Shown here piece by piece: positions 49,382 to 58,069 of a stretch of DNA of 64,000 nt. Every line of letters begins with the position of its first letter. Position 1 is the first letter of the stretch. Source of the stretch: CADEDV01 sp036383515 (GTDB taxonomy: Bacteria; Bacteroidota; Bacteroidia; Chitinophagales; Chitinophagaceae). Location of the stretch: NCBI GenBank assembly GCA_036383515.1, contig DASVOE010000137.1, forward strand, positions 46,174-110,173, given 5' to 3'. Made by a program: the position numbers and the translations under genes. The notes beneath the pieces are model-generated. The model saw only the letters and a program-made list of their open reading frames with translations. It ran no database searches and was not told the origin of the DNA.

Positions 49382-49837
49382 TTATTCAACCTCGGGAAGT
49401 AGTGAAGCAGGCGGGGGGCAAATTTGTCCATCGTTTGTTTCTGCAAGATCCCTTCCCCCATAACCCGGATTTTCATCAGGATTAGTTAAAAAATCAAAAT
49501 GTAGTTTTTCTTTTTCTGTTATTGAAATCTTTCTATAAGGGTGATCCACCACTTCCCCTTTTATATTTTTTCCTCTTGTAGGAACTATTACTAACGTTGT
49601 TTTCCCGGCATCCTGCCAGTATTTAGGTGGTCTGCCCTCTTCATAGGATTCATAGGCAGCAAAATAAAAACGTAATCCATCAGGCTCTTCACCACCTTCT
49701 TTTTTTAGGGCTTTCTCTATATCTTTTCTTGAAAACCATACTGCCCGTGTCTCGCTCGGGTCGATTACTTTTCCAACTTTATTCATGAGATAATTAAGAA
49801 CAAGCTTTTTAGCCAGTCCGGTTCTGATTGTTGACAT
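49382..49837 (-). CDS. Conserved protein of unknown function
   Basis: This 151-residue soluble protein reads MSTIRTGLAKKLVLNYLMN, then VWFSRKDIEKALKKEG and DGLRFYFAAYESYEEGRPPKY, with a proline-rich end ICPPPASLLPEVE. The family is not known to me. The gene is 8 bases upstream of the membrane protein gene and likely starts the operon with kinase and regulator. The charged, Gly- and Pro-rich sequence does not suggest an enzyme. Confidence 0.6.
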   Translation of the reverse strand: MSTIRTGLAKKLVLNYLMNKVGKVIDPSETRAVWFSRKDIEKALKKEGGEEPDGLRFYFAAYESYEEGRPPKYWQDAGKTTLVIVPTRGKNIKGEVVDHPYRKISITEKEKLHFDFLTNPDENPGYGGRDLAETNDGQICPPPASLLPEVE

Positions 49838-50019
49838 AATATTTTTTTTAAGTGAAAGAATAAATTAAACTACAACCCAAATTTCAGCCTTACAAACCTT
49901 AATTGAACGGGTTGTTTAACTGTATTATCGCCGTGTAATCACCTCCTCTTTTACCGTTAATCTCTTATTGTATTATCCTCGCCTATTTCTGAAAATTTGG
50001 AGTACTAAAACTAAAAGAT

Positions 50020-50877
50020 ATGAAAAAAATGATTATAATATTGGCCATAGCAGCTAATAGTATGAGCTATTCACAGCAAAATTTTTCTTTAACCAGCGCT
50101 ATAAACAAAAAAACTACATCTGAAACAACTATCAAAACAGCTCTGGGAAAAGACAGCATATTGACTCGATCTCATGAGTCAATAGTGGGTTTTTATGGGA
50201 TTGGCAATTTAAACGAGGAAGCTTTAAATGGCATTAATTCTTCGGGTAAATTATCGCTGTTTGTGAAGCCATATACCTATAAAGGGTCAAAGGTCATAGT
50301 GAATTTATCTTTTAATAAAAACGCTACAAATAACGATACACTCCTGGCGGGCACACTTATTTTCCCCGAAATTGGTGATCATTCTTTTTTAGGCAGCGTG
50401 GACTATATTCATAAGATTAACACTCCAGCAGCAGACGATTCAACAAATCATTTTTGGGGATTATTCGGAGAGTTCTCAAACAAAAAGATAAAAAAAAGTA
50501 TAGAGGGCAAAGTCGGAGATAAAATATTTTCAACCTTAAATTATACTTTAGGTATAAAATACCTTTGGGGCTTTAAAAGAACAGATTTTGATTGCGTCTT
50601 ATCAGCAAGTGCATACTTATCCTGGTTCAATATACCTGACGAAGATACTGCAGATTACAGGAGCATTGCATTGAAAAACTTTACACCCGTTAATAATAAT
50701 CTATTAACTGATAATTTCTTTTCCGGTGGTTTTAAAATTGCATTCCAAGTAAACAGTTTTCAGATTTTTGCTGATTTCAGGCATATATTCAGAAAAGACG
50801 AGGTTGCTGTAAGAGAACTACGAGGCTTTCATTCTAACATTGGTGTAGTATTCAATGCAAAGGTATTTGAACTATAA
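50020..50877 (+). CDS. Secreted/outer-membrane protein of unknown function
   Basis: This 285-residue protein has a signal peptide (MIIILAIAANSMSYSQ). The rest is beta-rich (KLSLFVKPYTYKGSKVIVNLS, YTLGIKYLWGFKRTDFDCVL) and ends with a pattern NIGVVFNAKVFEL that suits an outer-membrane barrel. I know no family. It is divergent from the unknown gene at 49382, with 182 bases between. Confidence 0.55.
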   Translation: MKKMIIILAIAANSMSYSQQNFSLTSAINKKTTSETTIKTALGKDSILTRSHESIVGFYGIGNLNEEALNGINSSGKLSLFVKPYTYKGSKVIVNLSFNKNATNNDTLLAGTLIFPEIGDHSFLGSVDYIHKINTPAADDSTNHFWGLFGEFSNKKIKKSIEGKVGDKIFSTLNYTLGIKYLWGFKRTDFDCVLSASAYLSWFNIPDEDTADYRSIALKNFTPVNNNLLTDNFFSGGFKIAFQVNSFQIFADFRHIFRKDEVAVRELRGFHSNIGVVFNAKVFEL

Positions 50878-50921
50878 AGAAGGCTCCATTCTTTGTCTTT
50901 AAACCACTATCCATTTTCATC

Positions 50922-50949
50922 AAAGAGCTGACTTCACTGTCAGCTCTTT
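50922..50949. terminator. Bidirectional intrinsic terminator
   Basis: AAAGAGCTGAC (50922-50932) and its exact reverse complement (50939-50949) enclose a six-base loop, with T-rich (plus) and A-rich (minus) ends. It lies between the stops of convergent genes (50877 and 50952) and can serve both. Confidence 0.85.
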
Positions 50950-50951
50950 AT

Positions 50952-51830
50952 TTAAGAATATATCTTTCCATACTCTTCTTTCCATTCATACTTCCACCGC
51001 CTGTGGCTCCAGAGCCACATCTCCGGGTTAGCCCGGATGACTTCTTCCAGGTAACGCACAAATTTTTCGGTGAGCTGCTGTTCGGTTAGTTGCTGTGGAT
51101 TTTCTTCAGCCAGTTTAAAAACAACTTCATAATAACCTCTGCGGGGTTTATGAATGAATGCAAAAACAATATTTGTATGATTAATTATAGCATTTTTAGC
51201 AGGTCCTTTTACAAAAGGAGCAGGCTTTCCAAAAAAATGAAACCACCAGGCGCTTGATGGATTGCCGGGATTCTGATCAGCAGCTAATCCCAATATATAT
51301 TGTGTCTTCCGGTAAGGAAGCATATCCTCTCCCATCTTCGTTGCACGGAGTAATATCGTACCACTCCGCGAACGTAACTCACGAAAAAGCCGGTCAAAAA
51401 TCTTATTGCCAATCGGCATATAAACTGCCAGGAAAGTAAAATCCATTTTGATTGCTCCCACTGCATTGGCCCATTCCCAGTTAAAATTATGACCCAGGTG
51501 TATCTGTACCGGTCTTCCTGTTTTCTTCAGCTCATTGACCACTTCCCAGTTAGCTGCAATTCTTTTATCAAGAAATTGTTGTGAAACGGAGATCATTTTA
51601 ATGGTCTCAATAAATGTATCAATAAGATTGTGATAGAATTTTTTAGCGATCTGCCGTCTTTCCTTATCTGTTTTTCCGGGAAATGCAATCAGCAGGTTAT
51701 TCATTACCACATCCCGCCTGTATTTTAGTATATAAAAGATCAATCCATATACCGCATCTGATATAAGATACAAGACCCGCAATGGTAATAAGGAAACCAG
51801 GTAGAGAAATCCGTAAACGATATAATACAT
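50952..51830 (-). CDS. Lipid A biosynthesis acyltransferase (LpxL/HtrB family)
   Basis: I chose the ATG at 51830 (MYYIVYGFLYLVSLLPLRVLY), which gives 292 residues and a normal membrane-anchor helix; the longer frame overlaps nadB. The active-site HX4E is in IHLGHNFNWEWANA. LGLAADQNPGNPSSAWWFHFFGKP is the conserved block of the family. It transfers a secondary acyl chain to lipid A precursors at the inner membrane. Confidence 0.9.
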   Translation of the reverse strand: MYYIVYGFLYLVSLLPLRVLYLISDAVYGLIFYILKYRRDVVMNNLLIAFPGKTDKERRQIAKKFYHNLIDTFIETIKMISVSQQFLDKRIAANWEVVNELKKTGRPVQIHLGHNFNWEWANAVGAIKMDFTFLAVYMPIGNKIFDRLFRELRSRSGTILLRATKMGEDMLPYRKTQYILGLAADQNPGNPSSAWWFHFFGKPAPFVKGPAKNAIINHTNIVFAFIHKPRRGYYEVVFKLAEENPQQLTEQQLTEKFVRYLEEVIRANPEMWLWSHRRWKYEWKEEYGKIYS

Positions 51831-51852
51831 AGAAGCCGCAAAAATAAGAAAG

Positions 51853-53454
51853 CTACAACACAATGTTCTGCACCAGTTCACTCTTGCCGGGATAATCAGT
51901 ATTATAATGCAGGCCACGGCTTTCTTTGCGGAAAGCAGCTCCTTTTACAATAAGGTAACCCACCGTTATCATGTTCCGCAATTCCAGTAACTGTGTAGAT
52001 ACCGAAGAACTTTGATAGAGATGCTCTGTTTCTTCCCATAGCAGATCGAGCCTGCGAAGAGCTCTTTGCAAACGAACATCATTACGAACGATACCTACAT
52101 AATCACTCATTACCTGCTGCAGTTCTTTCAGGCTTTGGGTAATCAGGATCATTTCTTTCGGCTCTGCCGTTCCCTGTGCATTCCAATCGGGTATCTCGTT
52201 TTTAATATCAATCCCTTTAATTTTTTCTTTCACATCTAAAAAACAACGATGGGCAAACACCATCGCTTCCAGCAATGAATTACTGGCAAGCCGGTTGGCG
52301 CCATGTAAACCTGTGCTGGCACATTCGCCGCAGGTATATAAGTTCCGGATAGAACTCCTTCCCCACTCATCCGTTTTGATACCGCCGCAACTGTAATGCG
52401 CCGCCGGCGCCACGGGTATCATGTGTTGGGTAATATCAATTCCGATGGATAAACATTTCGCATAGATATTCGGAAAATGTTCGGTGAATTTTTCTTTACT
52501 GAAATGACGGCAATCCAACCACACATGCTCGGTACCGGTTCGTTTCATTTCACTATCGATCGCCCGGGCTACGATATCTCTCGGTGCAAGGTCTTTTCTT
52601 GCATCATACTTTTCCATAAAAGCTTCGCCATTTTTATTGCGAAGAATGCCGCCATCGCCCCGAACCGCTTCTGTTATTAAAAACGCCTGTCCTTTTACAC
52701 CGGCTTCAAACAAGGCCGTAGGGTGAAACTGGATGAACTCCATATTCTCGATCCGTCCTTTTGCCCTGTACACCATAGCTACGCCATCACCCGTTGCTAT
52801 CGAAGGGTTGGTAGTGGTACGATACACCTGGCCATTACCACCGGTGGCCAGCAATGTTATTTTCGAAAGAATTTTTTCGATCTGGTTGGTCTGCAAATTC
52901 AACACATATACACCATAGCATTCAATATCCGGCGTCGACTTGGTAATAAGATAACCCAAGTGGTGCTGGGTAATAATATCAATAACAAAACAATGTTTGA
53001 TGAACTCAATATTTTTTTGCTGTGCCACTGCATCTATCAACGCCCTTTCCATTTCTTTACCCGTCACATCCTTGTGATGCAGGATACGGAATTCTGAATG
53101 CCCTCCTTCTTTTCCTAATTTATAATCACCATCTGATGCTTTGTCAAACCGGGCGCCCCATTCAATGATCTCTCTTACTCTTTCAGGCCCTTCTTTCACT
53201 ACGATCTCCACTACTTTTTCATTGCAGAGTCCGTCACCGGCGATTAAGGTATCCTCAATATGTTTTTCAAAACTATCGTTCTCAAGGTCGTTTACTACAG
53301 CAATACCTCCCTGTGCATATTTAGTATTGGTTTCATCAGCTGTAGCCTTTGTCATCACCAATACTTTTTTATCTGGAAATTGGTGAGCTACCTTCAATGC
53401 ATACGTTAATCCTGCAATGCCCGAACCTATCACTAAAAAATCTGTTTGTTGCAT
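51853..53454 (-). CDS. nadB: L-aspartate oxidase NadB
   Basis: With the ATG at 53454 the product has 533 residues: MQQTDFLVIGSGIAGLTYAL, the FAD-binding loop. TKYAQGGIAVV, FIQFHPTALF and GLHGANRLASNSLLEA are conserved in NadB. It oxidises aspartate to iminoaspartate for NAD synthesis. nadA and nadC are not in the window. The palindrome at 53501-53518 lies upstream of its start. Confidence 0.93.
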   Translation of the reverse strand: MQQTDFLVIGSGIAGLTYALKVAHQFPDKKVLVMTKATADETNTKYAQGGIAVVNDLENDSFEKHIEDTLIAGDGLCNEKVVEIVVKEGPERVREIIEWGARFDKASDGDYKLGKEGGHSEFRILHHKDVTGKEMERALIDAVAQQKNIEFIKHCFVIDIITQHHLGYLITKSTPDIECYGVYVLNLQTNQIEKILSKITLLATGGNGQVYRTTTNPSIATGDGVAMVYRAKGRIENMEFIQFHPTALFEAGVKGQAFLITEAVRGDGGILRNKNGEAFMEKYDARKDLAPRDIVARAIDSEMKRTGTEHVWLDCRHFSKEKFTEHFPNIYAKCLSIGIDITQHMIPVAPAAHYSCGGIKTDEWGRSSIRNLYTCGECASTGLHGANRLASNSLLEAMVFAHRCFLDVKEKIKGIDIKNEIPDWNAQGTAEPKEMILITQSLKELQQVMSDYVGIVRNDVRLQRALRRLDLLWEETEHLYQSSSVSTQLLELRNMITVGYLIVKGAAFRKESRGLHYNTDYPGKSELVQNIVL

Positions 53455-53500
53455 AATTATTTTTTTGACCGGGCTCATGTACTACTATCCACTTCGTCGC

Positions 53501-53518
53501 ACCCGATAGCTATCGGGT
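53501..53518. repeat. 18-bp perfect palindrome ACCCGATAGCTATCGGGT, copy 2
   Basis: This contains the same 16-base core as the copy at 19088-19103. It lies in the nadB 5' region between the nadB start and the lysoplasmalogenase stop. It could form a hairpin in the nadB leader. Confidence 0.6.
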
Positions 53519-53548
53519 CTTCTACTTTCTATAAGCTACTCAGCAAAA

Positions 53549-54229
53549 CTATTTCTTATCATCCGAAATTATATAACTGGCTGCTCCTTTCACTATAAAT
53601 AACTGGGCCAGGCCATACGTGAGCATAATAACAATGCCAGCATATTCAACCGGCTGATAAAATTTATTGATCGCCAGCACTGAATCAGATAGCACAAAAA
53701 GAACAGCACCTGCCGTTAAAAGTTGACCTGCCTTTCTATTTTTCATAAATAACATATGCAGAGCCAGCAGTAACATAAAGCTGATAACGATGCCATATAC
53801 CGGCACCGGAATTTTCATATCCCCGAGGCGGGGATAAAGCAAATTGATCAGGGCAGTATAATAAATAACGATTATTACTACTAGCCACCAGCGGGCCTGG
53901 ACATTCTCTTTTACTTTTACCCGGTGAAAGAAAAGAATATAAAACATATGTGCGACCAGGAAAACAGATAAGCCGAGCAGGAAAAGAACAGCATCCTTTT
54001 CCTGGAACATTAACAGCATATCACCCAGCCATGAAAAGAATAGCGCACCAACGATCCATTTTTTTAAAGAAGACCCGAAAGATTTTGTTTCAGACAAGAA
54101 ATAAATAATCAAGATAACAATTAGCAGTGGCTTACTGATTCTTTCCAGCCATTCATCCATTAGGTAAATACCAAGAATATTTATTGTAAGAGTTAATAAA
54201 AAAAGAATTAACCAGCGGGATGTATTCAT
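53549..54229 (-). CDS. Lysoplasmalogenase (YhhN family)
   Basis: This 226-residue protein is a polytopic membrane protein with about eight helices, for example LILFLLTLTINILGIYL and LLLIVILIIYFLSE-like segments. FSWLGDMLLMFQEKD and VLFVLSDSVLAINKFY are the Asp-bearing YhhN signature blocks. Members hydrolyse the vinyl ether of lysoplasmalogens. The assignment rests on the family pattern. Confidence 0.82.
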   Translation of the reverse strand: MNTSRWLILFLLTLTINILGIYLMDEWLERISKPLLIVILIIYFLSETKSFGSSLKKWIVGALFFSWLGDMLLMFQEKDAVLFLLGLSVFLVAHMFYILFFHRVKVKENVQARWWLVVIIVIYYTALINLLYPRLGDMKIPVPVYGIVISFMLLLALHMLFMKNRKAGQLLTAGAVLFVLSDSVLAINKFYQPVEYAGIVIMLTYGLAQLFIVKGAASYIISDDKK

Positions 54230-54299
54230 AACAGCAATAAATCAATTATATGTCGATCCGAAACTTTTTTTGAAATGCCATTAAATATAGAAAAAGAAT

Positions 54300-54330
54300 T
54301 TCTTCGTGAACTCCGTGGCTCTGTGGGATA
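54300..54330. repeat. Dispersed CACAGAG-type repeat, copy at the ispG 3' end
   Basis: On the minus strand the segment reads CCCACAGAGCCACGGAGTTC and ends CACGAAGAA, similar to the other intergenic repeats at 14509, 19030 and 42387. It lies just beyond the ispG stop codon. Confidence 0.4.
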
Positions 54331-54332
54331 AA

Positions 54333-56360
54333 TCAAGGCTCTATCCATGCTTCATTCTCCCGCAGCAGACTGATCAGTTCATCTACTGCCACCTCACTGT
54401 TCACATTTCTTTTTACTACCTCTTTCCCTCTATACAACGTGATCTTTCCCGGACCACTGCCTACATAACCAAAATCAGCATCAGCCATTTCTCCCGGGCC
54501 ATTCACGATACAACCCATGATGGCGATCTTCACACCTTTCAAATGATTGGTTTTGGAACGGATCCTTGCTGTCGTTTCCTGTAAGTCGAACAAGGTTCGT
54601 CCGCAACTGGGACAACTGATATATTCTGTTTTAGAAATCCTTGTCCGTGTGGCCTGTAAAATGGAAAAGGCCGTGTTGTTGGTAAACTGGTAAATATCTT
54701 TTACTTCAAGATAGGTTCTTCCTTTTGTTTGGATGCTTTCCATTTGCGCTTTACTGCTATAACCAAGGCAAATGCCATCGCCCAAACCATCTAATAATAA
54801 TGAACCGGTTTCTGTTGCAAAATGAATAAGATGTTCATCCGGTGTTTGCCAGCTGCTGTCTGTAATAAGAATTACCGGGTTTTTGATGGCGCGGTTTTGC
54901 AATTCCATAAACATGCGACGAACAGACTGCATGGCATTTTTATTGGTGCTGCTCAGGCAGATCACAACAGCAGGATCATTAGCGATTGCATCAAGATAAG
55001 GATGATCATTCATGGTAGCATTATTGTAACAATCGATCATTACAAAATTCAACCGCTCGCTTTTTTCTTTAGCCTCTGCATAACCACTATCCTGGTAAAT
55101 AGGAAAATAGTTAGCCCCTTCCAAACCTCTTCCGGAAGATGAAGCTTTGGATACACTTTGCCATGTAGCGGGATAAACAATCACTTTCAATGTGCCCGGC
55201 AATGCAAAATCCAACACCTTATTCCCTGTAAAAATATAATCAGCTGCTGCATCGCTGATATTCCACTTATCGGTAACAACATCATACGAATAACCTACAC
55301 TTTGTAACTGCTGCGGTGTTATCTTTTCAAGTTTACTAAGATCGGCCACCACAACAGGAACATGCTTTCCTCCGATATTATCTACCACAAATGTTTCTCT
55401 TCTTTTATATTCAAACGGAGAGTATAATATGTTGTCTGCTTTCGGAATCGACTGTGGATTGCCTGCGATAGACTGTTGACCTACATACCGCTTCACTAAA
55501 TCCCTGCATACCGGTATCTCCAATTCAGGATCTTCCGTTAAAGAAACACGGATCGTATCACCGATGCCATCTTCCAGTAAACTACCAATACCAATGGCTG
55601 ATTTTATTCTTCCATCCTCCCCATCTCCGGCTTCTGTTACACCAAGGTGTAACGGATAACATTCTCCAAATTCATCCGTCATCATTTTAATAAGTAACCG
55701 ATATGCCTGCACCATCACCTGCGGATTGCTGCTTTTCATACTCAGTACAATGTTGTGATAGCTTTCATATCGTGCAATCCGTAAAAACTCCATCGCACTT
55801 TCCACCATCCCCATCGGCGTATCACCATAGCGGCTCATGATACGGTCACTGAGCGAACCATGATTCGTACCAATCCGCATAGCTGTGCCATACTCTTTAC
55901 AGATTTTTACCAATGGTGTAAAGCGCTCTGTGATCCGTTCGATCTCTTCGGCATAATCAGCATCGGTATATTCTATCAGTTCAAATTTTTTCTTATCGAC
56001 ATAATTGCCCGGGTTCACTCTTACTTTTTCCACTATCCTTGCAGCGATCTCCGCTGCATTAGGAGTAAAATGAATATCGGCTACCAGCGGTGTATGATAA
56101 CCTCTGCGGTGCAACTCATTTTTTATATTCAGTAAATTTTCAGCTTCTGTTTTTGAAGGAGCGGTGATGCGCACCAGTTCAGCACCCGCTTCTATGCAAC
56201 GGATACTTTGTTCGACAGTGGCTATCGTATCCATCGAGTCGGTAGTGGTCATTGTCTGCACCCTGATAGGATGAAAATTACCCAGTAACAGGTCCCCGAC
56301 TTTAACCTCTCTTGTAGCCAGTCGTTTATATTGAGTGAGTGATTCGGTGTAGAACTGCAT
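54333..56360 (-). CDS. ispG: 4-hydroxy-3-methylbut-2-enyl diphosphate synthase IspG (long form)
   Basis: This 675-residue enzyme is the long type found in Bacteroidota, Chlamydiae and plants, with an extra domain between the TIM barrel and the Fe-S domain. The barrel starts VRVQTMTTTDSMDT-like (here IRVQTMTTTDSMDT) with VADIHFTPNAAE. The 4Fe-4S cysteines are in SCPSCGRTLFDLQ and GCIVNGPGEM. It makes HMBPP in the MEP pathway. The start is set by the promoter: three bases separate the -7 element and ATG. Confidence 0.95.
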   Translation of the reverse strand: MQFYTESLTQYKRLATREVKVGDLLLGNFHPIRVQTMTTTDSMDTIATVEQSIRCIEAGAELVRITAPSKTEAENLLNIKNELHRRGYHTPLVADIHFTPNAAEIAARIVEKVRVNPGNYVDKKKFELIEYTDADYAEEIERITERFTPLVKICKEYGTAMRIGTNHGSLSDRIMSRYGDTPMGMVESAMEFLRIARYESYHNIVLSMKSSNPQVMVQAYRLLIKMMTDEFGECYPLHLGVTEAGDGEDGRIKSAIGIGSLLEDGIGDTIRVSLTEDPELEIPVCRDLVKRYVGQQSIAGNPQSIPKADNILYSPFEYKRRETFVVDNIGGKHVPVVVADLSKLEKITPQQLQSVGYSYDVVTDKWNISDAAADYIFTGNKVLDFALPGTLKVIVYPATWQSVSKASSSGRGLEGANYFPIYQDSGYAEAKEKSERLNFVMIDCYNNATMNDHPYLDAIANDPAVVICLSSTNKNAMQSVRRMFMELQNRAIKNPVILITDSSWQTPDEHLIHFATETGSLLLDGLGDGICLGYSSKAQMESIQTKGRTYLEVKDIYQFTNNTAFSILQATRTRISKTEYISCPSCGRTLFDLQETTARIRSKTNHLKGVKIAIMGCIVNGPGEMADADFGYVGSGPGKITLYRGKEVVKRNVNSEVAVDELISLLRENEAWIEP

Positions 56361-56363
56361 ATA

Positions 56364-56392
56364 GCAAAATTACTAAACAATGGCAAGTACAA
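56364..56392 (-). promoter_or_regulatory. ispG promoter, predicting a leaderless mRNA
   Basis: On the minus strand TTG (plus 56390-56392), 17 bases and TAATTTTGC (plus 56364-56372) are followed by TAT and the ATG. The start of transcription would fall on the start codon, as predicted for the gene at 36164. The spacer is two bases shorter than the usual 19. Confidence 0.55.
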
Positions 56393-56416
56393 ATTGCTTT
56401 CTTTTCAATGAAGATT

Positions 56417-57268
56417 TTAATACTCAATAGCAAATTCAAAAATTCTTGGGTTATTCAAAATTTCTGTAATTGAATTTTTAAAGGTTATCATCTTCTTGTC
56501 TGAATTAAAATGAGCTCCTGTTCCTTTAAAAGATTTTATTCCCTTTGGTAAAATAAAGGTAGAGCTATAGAAAATATTCTCGTTATTGCCAGAAATACTT
56601 TTTAATACTTGCAATGATTTATCAGACTCGAGAATTTTTTGGAACGCAAGTTTATCATGTAGATCATTTTTTATTGCCCCTGGCGAAATCTGAAGGTTGA
56701 AAGCAGCTCCTACTGGATTAATACCTACCACCTTTGTTTCATCAGCAGGCTTTAAGGGAGATAGTACATCAAAATTTATTGCTTGTGGGATATCCTGTTC
56801 TTCCTGTGTCGGAAACAGCAATGGTAGGATAAAAGTTATGTTGTTCTCAATAAAATTAAAAATATGAGTTCTTTGAAATCGTAATTGATTAATATCCCGG
56901 AATTTTAATTTTATGGAAATAATCCCACGATTTTCTGACGGTTGAAACTGTAATAAGGTATTCCCTCCCTCAAACATTTCCTTTTCTATGCTATCAAGGG
57001 AGTTATTAACGAAAGTGGAAAGAGAATTATCAAAATAAATAGTGGTGTCGAGATGTAATGATTTAAAGCTTTCCACAGATTTACCATCGAGCATGGTTTG
57101 CTGTTGTTTAATAAATTTCGAAAGATTAAGATTAACGGTATAGAAACCACTTTGATCATTATTAAGCTGAATTATCTCTTCATTATCAAACCTAAAAACG
57201 AAAGACCTATCTACAACGCAGGAGGAGAGTATCAATGAAATTATGAGCGTAAAAAATAATTTGCCCAT
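56417..57268 (-). CDS. Lipoprotein of unknown function
   Basis: This 283-residue protein begins with a lipoprotein signal (LFFTLIISLILSSC, Cys at about 17). The body has SGFYTVNLNLSKFIKQQQTM and a beta-rich second half (VVGINPVGAAFNLQISPGA). The family is not known to me; it appears to be an envelope protein. It is transcribed alone between ispG and batC. Confidence 0.6.
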   Translation of the reverse strand: MGKLFFTLIISLILSSCVVDRSFVFRFDNEEIIQLNNDQSGFYTVNLNLSKFIKQQQTMLDGKSVESFKSLHLDTTIYFDNSLSTFVNNSLDSIEKEMFEGGNTLLQFQPSENRGIISIKLKFRDINQLRFQRTHIFNFIENNITFILPLLFPTQEEQDIPQAINFDVLSPLKPADETKVVGINPVGAAFNLQISPGAIKNDLHDKLAFQKILESDKSLQVLKSISGNNENIFYSSTFILPKGIKSFKGTGAHFNSDKKMITFKNSITEILNNPRIFEFAIEY

Positions 57269-57373
57269 AGATGATTATAGTGTTTTAATAAGTCTTTAAT
57301 CGATCGAAGTTAGGCAAACTCCTCAAGCCATTAGGTCAGTTACATTTATCGCCCTTTCGCATTTCGGAAATTT

Positions 57374-58069
57374 CTACCAGTCCTTTGTTTGTGAACCACC
57401 GGTCTTTGCTTTTTCTTTCTGAAGACGTTGCTGCACCTGCTTCTCTTTTTGCTCCAGCAGTTTCAGCCGCTGCTCTGCCTCTTTCTGGTTCATTTGCGGT
57501 TGAGGTTTTTTTTGTTTCTGCTGCTGATCCTGTTTCTTCTTTTTCTGATCATCTTTTTTTGGCGGGGGTTGATTTTTTTTCAGTTCGAGTAATGCTTTTT
57601 GCAGGTTCTCCCTTGCCTCCGTATCGTCAGGATTAATGCGGAGTGTGTTTTTATATGCTTCGATGCTTTTCTCCAATAAGGCTGTTGAAACCGTAGCTGG
57701 CATTTCAGGCTTTCCTTCCACTTTGTTAGCAGCCTCCTTTGCTTTTTCATATTGACTGCTCAGTATCGCTCCTGAATTATAAAAAGAGGGTGCTCTTAAT
57801 TTATTATCTTTTTCTGTACGAAGTAATGTATCCAGCGTAGTCACTGCCTCATCAGCATTGCCGGTACGATAAATAGCGTTGGCATAATTATATCGTGCAA
57901 CAGTATTTGAAGGTGATTTGTCCAATGCCTTCCGGTATTGAAATTCAGCTTCCAGGTATTGCTTGTTTCTATAAAAAACATTACCCGACATGATGTTTTT
58001 TTCCGCCTCCTGCGCAGGGAGATCGAAAAAAAACATTCCACTTATTATAACCAGGAGGATCTTTCTCAC
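57374..58069 (-). CDS. batC: BatC, TPR protein of the aerotolerance-type operon
   Basis: This 231-residue protein has a signal peptide, tetratricopeptide repeats (NVFYRNKQYLEAEFQYRKAL, NYANAIYRTGNADEAVTTL and IEAYKNTLRINPDDTEARE), and a Lys/Gln-rich coiled-coil end. In Bacteroidota BatC and BatB form a membrane/periplasm complex linked to stress tolerance. It overlaps batB by four bases. The K/Q tract (residues about 170-230) is likely unstructured or coiled coil. Confidence 0.82.
   Translation of the reverse strand: MRKILLVIISGMFFFDLPAQEAEKNIMSGNVFYRNKQYLEAEFQYRKALDKSPSNTVARYNYANAIYRTGNADEAVTTLDTLLRTEKDNKLRAPSFYNSGAILSSQYEKAKEAANKVEGKPEMPATVSTALLEKSIEAYKNTLRINPDDTEARENLQKALLELKKNQPPPKKDDQKKKKQDQQQKQKKPQPQMNQKEAEQRLKLLEQKEKQVQQRLQKEKAKTGGSQTKDW

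Noticed and set aside
57385..57636. Plus-strand ORF opposite the K/Q-rich end of batC
   Set aside because: It is a shadow of the low-complexity coding sequence on the other strand.
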